Made by a program: the position numbers and the translations under genes. The notes under the pieces are model-generated. The model ran no database searches. It was not told the DNA's origin and saw nothing but the letters and a program-made list of their open reading frames with translations. From Balaenoptera acutorostrata (lineage: Eukaryota; Chordata; Mammalia; Artiodactyla; Balaenopteridae): a stretch of DNA of 64,000 nucleotides. Positions 37,530 to 49,884 of the stretch are shown one piece after another (the stretch's first letter is position 1; each line of letters opens with the position of its first letter). The stretch is from positions 91,407,600-91,471,599 of the forward strand of contig NC_080066.1 of assembly GCF_949987535.1 (NCBI RefSeq), in the 5' to 3' direction.

Positions 37530-37875
37530 CAAAAGATTTAATTTTATTTATTTTTGGTTGCGTTGGGTCTTTGTTGCTGCACAGGTTTTCTCTAGTTGTG
37601 TCAAGCAGGGGCTACTCATCGTTGTGGTGCATGGGCTTCTCCTTGCGGTGGTTTCTCTTGTTGTGGAGTATGGGCTTTAGGTGCATGGGCTTCAGTAGTT
37701 GTGTCATGCAAGCTCAATAGTTTTTGCTTGCAGGCTCTAGAGTGCAGGCTCAGTAGTTGTGGCACACGGGCTTAGTTGCTCTGTGGCATGTGGGATCTTC
37801 CCAGACCAGGGATTGAACCCCTGTCCCCTGCACTGGCAGGCAAATTCTTACCCACTGTGCCACCAGGGAAGTCCA
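37530..37875 (-). mobile_element. CHR-type SINE
   Basis: A full-length antisense copy with an ATTT-rich left end and its head 'ggacttccctggtggcac' at 37857-37875. No clear target duplication was found. Confidence 0.92.
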
Positions 37876-38329
37876 GTGTGCACTTTTTTAAACCTAGTCT
37901 GTTTTCATTATTTTCTATCTTAATGATTCTGTATTAAATAAAAAAAAATAATACTCCTTTCTACCCCTCCTCTTTGAGGATTATATATGAAGAAGTATGT
38001 CTTATTTATTAATCTCAAATTTTCACCTTTTAAGAACTAATCACAATGTCAAGTATTTAATACCTTTCACTTCCACCTTGAAAAGCATGGATATTAAAGT
38101 GCTAATATAATTACCTTCCCTAGTCTATCTTTTTTACTTTTTGTTATGTATAAAAAACAACCAAAAACATGCATGGTTTGTAAGGAAATGACAAATTTCA
38201 GAAAATTCAGCATCTGAATACACTCTATACATAGCTTCTAGATAAAGACACAGAAAATTGCCAGATATTCAGAGGCCCCTGGTCCCATTCTAGTGACTCC
38301 TCTTAAGGTTTAATATTGTTCTGGTATCT
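37876..38329. other. Unassigned AT-rich DNA
   Basis: No repeat family or exon is recognised. Confidence 0.4.
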
Positions 38330-39225
38330 AACAAAAAGATCACTTTACCTGTATTTTGTATTTTATATAAATGTAATGGCACAGTAAAATCACTTTTGGA
38401 TTGGGCTTTTTTATTTTATGTTGTTTGTGAATATGCCTATATGGTTGCCTGTTGTTGTGATCATGCATTGCCATTGTTGCATAGGATTCCATAGTGTAAA
38501 TATTTAACTATTAATTAATTTATTCCAATGTGTATTACAATATGAGTGATTTTCAGTTTATGTCAATTGAGAATAGCACTGGTATATAAATTCTAGAACT
38601 TGAACTTTGGTGGGGTGTGTATAAATTATTGTTCAGTATACATGTAGTAGTAAAATCTTCGAGTCATAGCTTTCATGTGTTTATCTTTTTAGATATTTCT
38701 AACTATTTTCAAAACATTTGTATGATTTTTCATCTTCAGCAGCAGTGAATGAGATTCAAGGATTATACACATTCTTGTCAAACTTGATAACACCTGTCAT
38801 TTTCATTTGAAATTTCTGGTTGGTGAGTGATAATTCCAGGTATCACTTTTTTGCATTTAATTGACTACTAAGAAGCCAAGCATCTTTTGATATGTTCACT
38901 TAACATTCTGTTCTCTCTTTTTTGAAATATCTTTTGGTATATTTTCCCCATTTTTGCTATTACATTATCTTCTTATTGAAGATTTCTTTTTTTTTAACAT
39001 CTGAAGACTTCTTATTTAGGAGGTTTTTATATATGCTTGATATATCTCTGTCTCTCCTTCTCTTTCTTTAGATGAGTGTCAGTTTTTAATGTTAATAACA
39101 TCTAATTTGTTATTTTCCTCTTTATTTATTTAGTTAGTTTTATTTCTGTTTATTTATGTAGTCTTCTTATCTGTAGCAGAACACATTATTTTTTCTAAAC
39201 CACAAATATGTTTTAATTTCTTCAA
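38330..39225 (-). repeat. Very old L1 3' fragment
   Basis: Antisense landmarks of an L1 3' region appear in order (a 'ttgcataggattccatagtg' step, 'aatttattccaatgtg', 'tcattttcatttgaaatttc', 'tttgcatttaattgact') but are heavily diverged. Confidence 0.5.
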
Positions 39226-40999
39226 TAAATCTAATTATTAAGCTTTAAATTTAAGTTAACTTTCTAAACTAAATATGTTGTATCATAGTATTCATTTTTC
39301 TATGACAGCTGAAAGGTTACATTTATTCAGAAAATGTGTTCAGCTTTCTTTTCATTTGCTCCTACTTCTCATTGATTCACAGAGGTAAATGTCACTTCAT
39401 CCATGGATCTGACTTTTCTCTGATTTCTCATGGTCATTCTCACTAATTCTTCTTGCCTCCTGAAATCTTTAGCAATCCCACTATTCCACAAAAGCAAAAA
39501 CCTTCCTTGGACCTTTTTCCTCAGAAGATTGATTATTCCCACATTTTAAATGGGAGATTGAAATAAGTTAGGAGAAAATACCACAAGGGTCTCTCATTTT
39601 TTTTTCCACATCCTGTATCAGCCTCTGCTTGCACTCTCTGTTCAAAGATTTTTGTACAACACATTGATGGAAGATGCCAGTTGTTTCTCTCATTGGGGCA
39701 AAAGACAGATTAATTACCTGACAAATAAAATAAAGACAGTGTCTTGCTCTGTTCAAATGTTGAACAGGATTGCTTGCATCCTAATTTAAAAGTTTCAGGT
39801 GACTGAAGCTTAAGATTCCTAAGCTTTAATCCATACTTGCACCATGCACAGCACCCAACAGGACTGCTTTACATAACCCCATAAGACTTTTGTGTGCAAG
39901 TGGAACAGATAAAAATATAAAACTTTGCTGTCTTTTTGTGTCATAAAAATGATTTTTTGTCTCATTTAAAATATTTTTTTCTAAAATCCAAAAACGTGTC
40001 AGGCTAAAATACTGGAATTTCAAATATGGTAAAATCTAAGACCCTTCAAATTTCTTTCCAGTTTTGGTGATGATGGGATGCTGTCAGAGATATGACTTCA
40101 TTAAACACAATAGGTAAGATTCCTTCATAGGCCTGTTTGGGGAATATGAAAATAATCCCTGGAAAAATCTGGACATTCTCTAGTTCTCCAGTATTGGTTA
40201 AGATGGTAGTAAGGGCCCTTCATTGTCCTATATGTGAATGCAGATCAATTGTGAGAGGTGGGGATAAAACAAGCAGCCTAAATATCCTTTATGTTTGTTT
40301 GTTTTACTACTAGTAGAAGAGGAAGGGTCAACATGTCACCATGGTTGATATAGCAAATAAGCTGCTTGAAACTACACAGAAATGTACCTGCTAGTATTTT
40401 CTGTGCAGTTACCCTCTCTTTTGGTGTGCCCTGATACCTCTCTCAACTTATGTACAAACACCAGCAGCATTAAGCAGAAATCCAAAGAAATCTATTCTTT
40501 GGAATTATGAGGAAGGGAAGAGTCGAAAATTTTATAGCATGATTTATACAAGTATACACGTCACCATCCTTATCTATGTGATGCCATGCATGGAGGGTCA
40601 GTAGGTTCAGGGGATTCTGGAAGCACCAAGGTCTGTGGGGTTAATCACAGCTGCATTCATGGGCAATAAAAGAGAAGGGCCTTATCTTAGTCACTTTCTC
40701 AATGCTAGTAGCTACAAAAAGAAGAGGGCAGCAGACATCTTAGGGAGAAGAGCCAACATTAAATGAAATGTCCTAATTACTCTAGGCAACCTCTCATGAT
40801 AGCCTGCCATAGCTCCTCAAATCCCTACATACTTGCACAAGGGATAGTGTAATATTACTGGAGCGTGTGACTGCAGATTAAAATTATTTTTGTTGAAAAA
40901 AATAAAAATAGGTTCAAGTGATAGGGTTTGAAAAGGGTTCCCAGTGCGAGGGAAACTACTGTAACAATGTGGATAGAACCCTTTGGATGGATTCATCAT

Positions 41000-41035
<36 letters not shown>

Positions 41036-41329
41036 TTGCTGCTTCAGAATCTGTAGTAGAGATTGGTGTGTTCCATGATGCATTCCTGCTTCTTATAAGT
41101 TTTAGATGGAATACCCCATTAGGAAGAAGTGCACGTAAGGAAGATTAGTGAGTCAAACTCCTCTGCCTTCTGTCAGCAGTGGGTTCAAAGGGATTTAGAC
41201 CAAGTGCTTTCATCCTTTGATGTGCAAAGTTTTCACTATATGAATGATGTTTTGTTTGTTTGCAAGTCAGGAGCCTTGGTCTCAATATCACTGTTTAAAA
41301 AGTGTTATCACATGTCTGCCAGAAAGAAT
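39226..41329. other. Unassigned DNA
   Basis: Intergenic-like sequence with a T-rich tract and (TG)n at about 41003-41037. No exon or repeat family is recognised. Confidence 0.4.
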
Positions 41330-41800
41330 TGCTGATGATACTGGAAAAAATTGAGAGTTATCATTAACAATTAACGGTTTTGTAGCAACATGGATGGACC
41401 TAGAGATTGTTATACTGAGTGAAGCAAGTCAGACACAGAAAGACAGATATCATATGATATTTCTTATATGAGGAATCTAAAAAAAAAAGGTACAAATGAA
41501 CTTATTTACACAACAGAAATAGATTCATGGATATAGAAAACAAACTTAGTGTTACCAAGGGATAAGTGGGGAAGGGATAAATTGTGAGAGTGGGACTGAC
41601 ATATACACACTACTATATATATATATAATAGATAAGTATTGATAAGGACCTGCTTTATAGCACAAGGAACTCTGCTCAGTGGTCTGTACTGGCCTATATG
41701 GGAAAAGAATCTTACAAAAAAAAAACAAGGGTTTTGGGATTATATAATAAATATAAATGTGCAAACCTTTAACATGAAAGGAAAAATCAATTAACTCTGT
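41330..41800 (+). mobile_element. L1 3' fragment
   Basis: 'acatggatggacctagagat', 'ctgagtgaagcaagtcagac', 'gacagatatcatatgatatt' and 'cacaaggaactctgctcagt' follow the sense L1 end of ORF2 and 3'UTR. Confidence 0.88.
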
Positions 41801-42505
41801 GGTCCCTGCTATGGTGTAAACATTTTGTACCTCTAACTTTAAAATTTTGAAACCCAGCTCCCATGTTGATGGTATTAGGAGGTGGGGCTTTTGGGAGGTG
41901 ATTAGGGCATGAAGCCAGATACCTCAAACGTGGGATTAGTGACCTAATAAATGTAGCACACAGAAGATCTTATGCCCATTACATGATTTCATTGCCGAGC
42001 CAGAAGACCCACATTATGAACAAGAAATTTGTCCCTCACCAGACACTAAGTCAGATGGCAACTTGTTCTTTTTTTTAAATAATTAATTAATTAATTAAGT
42101 AATTAATTAATTTTTTGACTCCGTTGGGTCTTTGTTGTGGTGCACAGGCTTCTCGTTGGGTGGCTTCTCTTGTTGCGGAGCACAGGCTCTAGGCATGTGG
42201 GTTTCAGTAGTTGTGGCACACGGGCTCAGTAGTTGTGGCCTGTGGGCTCTAGAGCACAGGCTCAGTACTTGTGGCGCACGGGCTTAGTTGTTCCATGGCA
42301 TGTGGGATCTTCCCGGACCAGGGCTCGAACCCATGTCCCCTGCATTGGTAGGATTCTTAACCACTGTGCCACGAGGGAAGCCCCTGGTAACTTGTTCTTG
42401 AACTTTTCAGCCTCAGCAATTATGAGAAAACAAAAATATTTTGTTGTTTATAAAATACCAAGTCTCTCGTATTTTGTTTTAGCAGTCAAAGAGCTGGCTG
42501 AGTAG
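41800..42505 (+). repeat. MaLR (MLT1/MST-like) LTR split by a SINE
   Basis: 'gttgatggtattaggaggtg', 'gggaggtgattagggcatga' and 'ccctcaccagacac' lie left of the SINE. The rest of the LTR ('cagcctcagcaattatgaga', 'tattttgttttagcagtc') lies right of it. Joined across the SINE, the order fits an ERVL-MaLR LTR. Subfamily uncertain. Confidence 0.7.
42071..42384 (-). mobile_element. CHR-type SINE nested in an LTR
   Basis: An antisense copy with a (TTAA)n tail, flanked by 'tggcaacttgttctt' at 42056-42070 and 'tggtaacttgttctt' at 42385-42399. Confidence 0.95.
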
Positions 42506-42529
42506 AAATATCTGTGAGCTTGAAGACAT

Positions 42530-43800
42530 ATCAAGAGAATCCTTTAAATCTCAGAAGAAAAGAGAAAATGGGCAGGAAAGAAATCAACAGAACAGAGTAA
42601 TCAATAATTGTGGAACAATGAAAAATGCTGTGACCTATACATAATGGGTATAGCAGGAGGAGAATAAAGATAACAAAGAACAGAAAATGTTTTTTAAAAA
42701 TGACTGAGAATCTCCCCAAATGAATGTCTGACACTAAAACCACAACATCCAAACTTAGAGGAACATATGAATAGTAAAGAAAACTGACCAATATCTCTCA
42801 GGAACATCAATGCAAAAATCCTCAACAAAATATTACCAAATCGAATCCAACAATATTTTGAGAGAATTTTATATCATGAATGAGAGGGAATAATCCCAGG
42901 TATGCAAGGCTGGTTCAACATTCTAAAATCAAATAATTATATCCATCATATCAACACCCTAAAGACAATCATTAGCATATCAATAGATTCAGAAGACCTT
43001 TGAAAAAATCTAACACCCATTCTTCATAAAAACTCTCAGTTAAAGAAATAGACTGGAGCTTTCTCAAGTTGATAACAAAGATCTACAGGAAACTTTTATG
43101 TTACATCATGATTAATGGTCAAAAACACGAAGCTTTTCCACTAAGTTCAGGTAAAAGCAAGGATGTCCCCTTTCATGACTCCTTTTCCATATTTTACTCC
43201 AAGTCCTTTCTAATGCAATAAGGCACGAAAATAAATAAAATAAATACAGATTGGGTAGAAAAAAATGAAAGCAACCTAAATAAAATGTGGACCAATATAC
43301 TTTATGGACACCTCACCAAAGAAAATAGACAGTATGCATATAAGTATACAGAAGAATAATCCAGATTACATGCTGCCATGAAAAAGCAAATTAAAAATAC
43401 AATTACATACCACTATGTAACACTTAGAATGGCTAAAATGTGAACAATGACAAGGACAAATTCTGTAGGGGACGTGGAACAATAGGAAATGTCATTTGTT
43501 ATTGGTGGAAATGAAAAATAATACAGCTACTTTGGTAGTCTGATTGACACTTGGTATAATATTGAACATTCCCTTACTGTACAATCCAGCAAGTGTTCTC
43601 ATGAATATTTACTGAAAGTAGTTTAAAACATACGTCCAGACGAAAACCTGCATATGGATATTTATAGCACCTAATTCAATATTGCCAGAATGTGAATGAA
43701 ACTAAGGTGTCCTCCAATAGGTGAATGAAATGATATAGTATTAATATATTCTGGGAATGGGATAATACTGAGCACTAAAAAAGTAAGCTATCAAGCCATA
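42530..43800 (+). mobile_element. L1 ORF2 fragment
   Basis: The sense strand follows ORF2: 'gcaaaaatcctcaacaaaat', 'atattttgagagaat', 'tttccactaagttcaggtaa', 'gatgtcccctttcatgac', then the region around 'ccaatagg'. Many frameshifts. An internal gap is likely near 43240. Confidence 0.8.
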
Positions 43801-43839
43801 AAAATATATGGGAATTCTTTTTTTCTTTTGAAATATAGG

Positions 43840-44840
43840 TGATTTTCTTTATTTTTTAATTTAAATTTTATTGGAGTATAGTTGATTTACAATGTTGTGT
43901 TCATTTCAGCTGCACAGCAAGTGATTCAGTTAAACATATGCATATATTCATTCTTTTTCACATTCTTTTCTTTTTTTTAAATTTTTTTTAAAAAATTATT
44001 TGTTTATTTATTTATTTATGGCTGTGTTGGGTCTTCGTTTCTGTGCGAGGGCTCTCTCCAGTTACGGCAAGTGGGGGCCACTCTTCATTGCGGTGCGCGG
44101 GCCTCTCATTATCACGGCCTCTCTTGTTGCGGAGCACAGGCTCCAGACGCGCAGGCTCAGTAGTTGTGGCTCACGGGCCCAGTTGCTCCGTGGCATGTGG
44201 GATCCTACCAGACCAGGGCTCGAACCCGTGTCCCCTGCATTGGCAGGCAGATTCTCAACCACTTCGCCACCAGGGAAGCCCTCACATTCTTTTCTGATAA
44301 AGGTATTCCCAGAATACTGTGTAGAGTTCCCTGTGCTATACAGTAGGTCCTTGTTGCTTATCTATGTTATATAGAGTAGTATTCGTATGTTTACCCCAAG
44401 TTCCTGATTTATCCTTACCCCCCACCCTTCCCCTTTGGTAACCATAAGTTTGTTTTCCAAGTCTGTGAGTCTGCCTCTGTTTTGTAAGTTAGTTCATTTG
44501 TATCAATTTTTAGGTTCCACCTAGAAGTGATATCATACAATATTTGTCTTACTCTGTCTTGACTTACTTCACTTAGTACAATCATCTCTAGGTCCATCCA
44601 CGTTACTGCAATTGGCATTATTTTCTTCTATTTTATGGCTGAGTCATATTCCATTTATATATGTACCACATAATCTTTACCTATATTCATGTTGATGGAC
44701 ATTTCGGTTGCTTCCATGTCTTCGCTATTGTAAAGAGTGTTGCAGTGAATATTGGGGAAGATGTGTCTTTTTGATTTATGCTTTCCTCCAGATATGTGCA
44801 CAGGAGTGAACTTGGTGGATCATCTGGTAACTCTATTTTA
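43840..44840 (-). mobile_element. L1 3' fragment with nested SINE
   Basis: The antisense 3' terminus 'ttggagtatagttgatttac' is at 43871. After the SINE the element continues to a 'cctccagatatgtgcacagg' step near 44787 and an ATTTT-rich junction near 44840. Confidence 0.9.
43973..44281 (-). mobile_element. CHR-type SINE nested in L1
   Basis: A full-length antisense copy, flanked by 'tcacattcttttct' at 43959-43972 and 44282-44295. Confidence 0.96.
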
Positions 44841-44844
44841 TTTT

Positions 44845-45170
44845 ATTTTATTTCATTTCATTTCAATTTCCATTTTTTTGGAGTATAGTTGATTTACAAT
44901 GTTGTGTTACTTTCTGCTGCACAGCAGAGTGAATCAGTTATACATATATCCAATCCTTTTTGGATTCCTTTCCCATACAGGTCATTACAGAGTATTGACT
45001 AGAGTTCCCTGTGCTATACAGTATGCCCTTATTTGTTATCTGTTTTATATATAGTGGTGTGTATATGTCAATCTCAATTTCCAATTTATCTCTCCCGCCT
45101 CCCCTACTCTGGTAACCTCTATTCTGTGCTCCATAGTGGCTGTTACCAATTGGCATTGCCACCAATAGCG
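44845..45170 (-). mobile_element. Second L1 3' fragment
   Basis: A fresh copy of the antisense L1 3' end ('ttggagtatagttgatttac') lies next to the first fragment and ends at 'gctccatagtggctgttacc'. It is the immediate left neighbour of the tandem array and shares the L1 portion with its monomers. Confidence 0.85.
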
Positions 45171-45171
45171 T

Positions 45172-45495
45172 AGTATTGGTGGCGCAGTGGTTAAGAATCC
45201 GCCTGCCAGTGCAGGGGACACAGGTTCGAGCCCTGGCCCGGGAAGATCCCACATGCCGCAGAGCAACTAAGCCCGTGCTCCACAACTACTGAGTCTGCGC
45301 TCTAGAGCCCACAAGCCACAACTACTGAGCTCACGCGCCACAACTACTGAAGCCTGTGTGCCTAGAGCCTGTGCTCCACAACAAGAGAAGCCACCGCGAA
45401 GAGAAGGCTGCATACCACAACGATGAGTAGCCCCCGCTTGCTGCAACTAGAGAAAAGCCGCAGGCAGCAACGAAGACCCAACGCAGATTAAAAAA
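45172..45495 (+). mobile_element. CHR-type SINE, 5'-trimmed
   Basis: A sense copy beginning inside the head ('tattggtggcgcagtggtt') and ending 'gaagacccaacgcagatta' with an A tail. About ten bases of the usual start are missing. It separates the L1 fragment from the array. Confidence 0.92.
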
Positions 45496-45499
45496 AATA

Positions 45500-46410
45500 A
45501 TAAGTAGTAGGTTTCTCTTCTTTCCACACCATCTGAAGCATTTCGTGCTGTAGACATTGTGATGATGGCTATTCTGAGTGGTTCCAGGTGATACTTCTTT
45601 GTACATCTGATTTGCATTTGTCTAACATAAAACAATGGTGAGCATCTTCATATGTGCTTTTTTTTTTGAACAGTGTGAGTAAAATTTACCCCTTGAAAGA
45701 GGGTTATTGAAAGTTTGCCTTGTTTTGAAGTCTATTTCGATTACCTACCCCAAGACATCTTTTGAAGGCTGTTGTCATTTACAGCTCCCCAGGCATTGTG
45801 AATATGAAGTGCCTATAAGGTCCAGTTTTAGAGTTGTTGTTGTGGGAAACAGAAGGCGGCAGGATTTCTACTGTCCCTCTCTGGTTACTGACACAACCTT
45901 AGATGTAGGGAAAGTCCTGTTCCTGGGTTTTAAATTAGAGTGGAATGTGCCTGACCAAACATGTAAGGACTTCTGTCCCATTCCTTCTTCCCCCTTACCC
46001 TTCATCCTCCGAAAGAATACAAACCCCTGCAAAATCACCTGTTGAGTGTGCTGTGTTGCAGAGTGGGATGACCCTAATGAAGAAGTCTGGAGGTCGGAAC
46101 CCAAACACCAGGATATGTTGAGACCAGGTGATTTTCCAAGTGTCATCCAGCCCAGAGAGTCCACCATCCTTTGGGTGTCAGAGGGTTGGTTTAGTAGTAT
46201 GTGGGCACACTTAGATCTGGAGATAGTGATCCCATGCAGAGGGTACCAGGTACTATATGTTCAAGGGAGGTGAATTAGCTGGAAGATCCTCCCGAGGTCC
46301 TCAGGCTCACAACAGTCCAGCCTTGGGACCAAATGGGATCTGTGTCCAGGGATGTGACACTAGCACGTTCACCGTGACTAAACGAATTTAGTGATCATTT
46401 TTCTTTTCTG
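45500..46410. repeat. Array unit 0 (left edge, no palindrome)
   Basis: It contains the end of the L1 part and the non-L1 part. At 45608-45650 the L1 sequence runs on from 'gatttgcatt' without the palindrome found in all other units. The non-L1 part matches later units at low identity. Confidence 0.8.
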
Positions 46411-48140
46411 TAATTTAATTTTAAATTTATAATGGAGTATAGTTGATTTACCATGTTGTGTTCGTTTTTGATATACACCAATATGATTCATTTATACAGA
46501 GATGACTATATATTCTTTTTAGAATTATTTTCCCATTGAGGTTACTACAGGGTGTTGAGAAGAGTTCCAAGTGCTCTACAGCGGGTCCATGTTGATTACA
46601 AGTTTTCTCTCTTTAAATATGTATATACTAACTCCAACCTCATGATTTATGCCTCCAACACACCTTTCCAGTTTGGTAACCATAAGTTTGTGTTCTAAGT
46701 CTGGGACTCTGTTTCTGTGTTGTAAGATAGTACCTTTGTATCAATTTTTAGATTCCACTGATAAGTAATATCATATGATATTTATCATTGTCTGATTTAT
46801 GACACTTAGTATGAATGTATCTGGGTCCTTCCGAGTGGCCGCAAATGGCCTTATTTCATTCATTTCATGGCTGAGTAATATTCCATTGTACATATGCACC
46901 ATAATTTCTTTATCCATTCTTCCTTCCAAGGACTTTTAGGTAGCTTCCAAGTAGAGGCTCTTGTAAAACAGGGCTGCATAAAGGTTGGAGTGCCTGGGTC
47001 CTGTCAATTTTGTTTTTTCCAAGATACAGGCCCAGGAGTGGAAGCGCCATGTGCTCTGAAGCTCTGTTTTTTAGATTTTTAAGGAATCACCATCAATTCT
47101 CCAGAGTGGCTGTTAGCAATTTACATTCTCACCATCAGCTTGTCAGGGTTTCCTTTTCTCCATGCCCTGTCCTGCATTTCAGGTTTTACACTTTGTGAGG
47201 TTGGCCATTCTGACTGGTGCGAAGTGATACCTCTTTGTAGTATTGATTTGCATTGCCCACCTGTTTTGTTGGCCGAAAAGGGAGTAAGGGTTTTTCCTGA
47301 ATATATTAAGGAATAACGCATACGACCTTTTTGGCCAGCTGTATCATTGGCTATGTTCAGCAGCTTTGCATGTGCTTTAGTGGCGAGTGCAAACTACCTC
47401 TTGAAATCCCTTTCCTGCAATTCTGCCTTGCTTACAAGTCCTTTACGAATACTTGGCTGAAGAAATGACTCCATTAGAGGTGTCAATTACAACCCTGCAT
47501 GTCTGTGAATTACAGTGCCCCTGAGCACCAGTTTTCAACTTGTTGTTTAGGGAAGCAGCCACAAAGGGACAAGATTTCTACAGACCTATTCCGGTTACTC
47601 AGGCACCTGAAGGATAGGGAAGTTCTTCTTCCAGATTAGGAAACTAGAGTGGCATATGCCTGTCCAAACATCTAGGGCTTGTGTCTCATTCCAACCCCCA
47701 TTCCCCTTCTTCACCCACAAAATTCCAAGCTGTGCAAAACCGGCTGTGTGTGCTGCCTTCCCAAAGTGGGGAGACTCTAAGGAAAGGAGCTGGAGGGGGG
47801 AACCCGAATACCAGGACATGGAGATGAGGTGACTTTTCCAAACTCTTCCCGATCAGATGGTGTACCATCCTCTGGATGTCCCATGCATGTTTTAGCTGTA
47901 GGAAGGGTCCCCTGCACCTGGAGATATGGGGCCCATGGAATGGGTACCACGCAGTATTACTCTAAAAGGGCTGCACTTGCTGTCCCATCCTCACCAAGCC
48001 TCTCAGACCCACGAGTGTAGAGCCTTAGGTCCCATCCAGCTGTGTGTCTAGATGTGGTCAGTCCAGGTTGCATCACAGCCCCTGAACAAATTTTGTAAGA
48101 ATTTCTCTCTCTCTCACTGTCTTTTTTTTTGTTCTTGTTA
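46411..48140. repeat. Array unit 1 (about 1.73 kb)
   Basis: Long-form monomer beginning at the antisense L1 3' terminus ('aatggagtatagttgattta'). Its palindrome at 47268-47338 is imperfect. Confidence 0.88.
47268..47338. repeat. Palindrome in unit 1 (imperfect)
   Basis: Arms 'gttggccgaaaaggg' and 'acctttttggccagc', around a central 'ctgaatatatta'. Several arm mismatches. Confidence 0.85.
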
Positions 48141-49884
48141 TTTAATTTTATAATGGGGTATAGCTGATTTTCAATACTGTGTTTCTTGCTGCTCTACATC
48201 TATCCACTTGACTCACTTAAAGAGAGACATCAATAAATTCTTTTACAGATTCTTACCAGTCTTATATATTCTTTTCCGGTGACAACAGTGTGCTGAGTCC
48301 AGTTCTTTGAGCTATACAGTAGGTCCTGTCGATTACCTATTTTGCTTATGGAGCCGTATCTATGCTAATTTCAACCTCCTGGTTTATGCATCACCCCACC
48401 CCACCTTTCTCCTTTAGCAGCCATAAGTGTGTTTTCTAAATGTGTGACTCTGTTTCTGTTTTGTAATTTAGTTCATGTGTAGCCATTTTTAGATACCATC
48501 TATAAGTGATACCTTATGATAAGTCTCTTTTTATGTCTGATTATGTCACTTAGAATGATCGTACCTAAGTCTCCACGAGTTGCTGCAACGGGCCTTATTT
48601 TATTGATTTAATGGCTGAGTAATATTCCATTGTACATAAGTACCACATCTTCTTAATCCATTTTTTCCTTCCAAGAACATGTAAATTGTACCCAAGTTGA
48701 GGCATTTCTAAACAGAGCAGCACTAAACGTAGGGGTGCCTGTGTCCTGTCGCTTTTTGGTTTCCCCAGGATATACGCCCATGAGTGGAAGTTCCATATGC
48801 TCTGTAGCTCTGTTTTTTAGATGATTTAGGAAACACAATACTCTTCTCCAGAGTAGCCGTTGGCAATTTACATTCCCCCCAAGAGCACAACAGGGCTCGC
48901 TTTTCTCCACACACTCTCCTGCATGTGGTTTTTACACTTTTTGAGGATGGCCCTTCTGACACATGTGAATGGATAATTCTTTGAGGTGTTGATTAGAAGT
49001 GCCTGCTTTTTTGGTTGGGAAAAAGGGCGTATGCTGTTTTCTGAATATATTCAGGAAAAATGCATATGCCCTTTTGGCCAATTTCATCATGGGCGAAGTT
49101 CAGCCGCTTTTCATGTGATTTAATGCTGAGTCCAATCTACTTCTTGAAATCCCTTTCCTGCAATTCTGCCTTCCTTTCAAGTCCATTTCGATGATTTACC
49201 TCAAGACATTTTTCGACGATACGTGTCATTAACTAACCTGGCAGTTTGTGAAATGCAGTGCCCCTGAGCGCCATTATTCAACTTGCTTTCTTGGGAACTG
49301 GCCACAAAACAGCAGGATTTCTTCAAGCCCTATTCTGGTTCCGGGGTAAAGATGAGGTTTTGGTCAATTTGTCTTCCTGATTAGAAATTAGAGTGACATG
49401 TGCCTGTCCAAACACCTAGGGCTTATCTCTCATTGGTTCCACCCATTCCCCTTCATCCTCTGGACAAATTCCACACTTTTCGAAAAAGGATGTTGAAGGT
49501 GATGATTCCCCAAGTGGGGAGATTTATAGGAAAGAGGCTGGTGGAGGGAACCTGAGCACTAAGAGGTGAGAAGATGAGGTGCCTTCTCCAAACTCTTCCC
49601 GATCACATTCTGTACCATCTCTGGGTGTCCCATGCATGTTTTAGCTGTAGGAAGGTTCCCCTGCACGTGGAGCTTTGAGTCCCATGGAATGGGGACCAGG
49701 GAGTATTACTCTACGGGGGCTGCATTTGCTGGCCCATCCTCACTAATCCTCTCAGCCCCACGAGTGTCCACCCTTAGGTGTCATCCATCTTGGGTCTAGA
49801 TGAGGTCAATCCAGGTTGCATAAAAGCCCCTGAACGAATTTTGAAAGAATTTCTTTCTCTTTCACTATCTTGGGTTTTTTTTTG
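48141..49884. repeat. Array unit 2 (about 1.74 kb)
   Basis: Long-form monomer with its palindrome at 49014-49082, slightly shortened. It retains the segment deleted in later units. Confidence 0.9.
49014..49082. repeat. Palindrome in unit 2 (imperfect)
   Basis: Arms 'gttgggaaaaagggcgtatg' and 'catatgcccttttggccaa', with a central 'ctgaatatattcag'. Confidence 0.88.

Noticed and set aside
43973..44281. tRNA gene suggested by the 'gggttcgagccc' B-box motif
   Set aside because: It belongs to the tRNA-derived head of a SINE. The same motif recurs in every SINE copy here.
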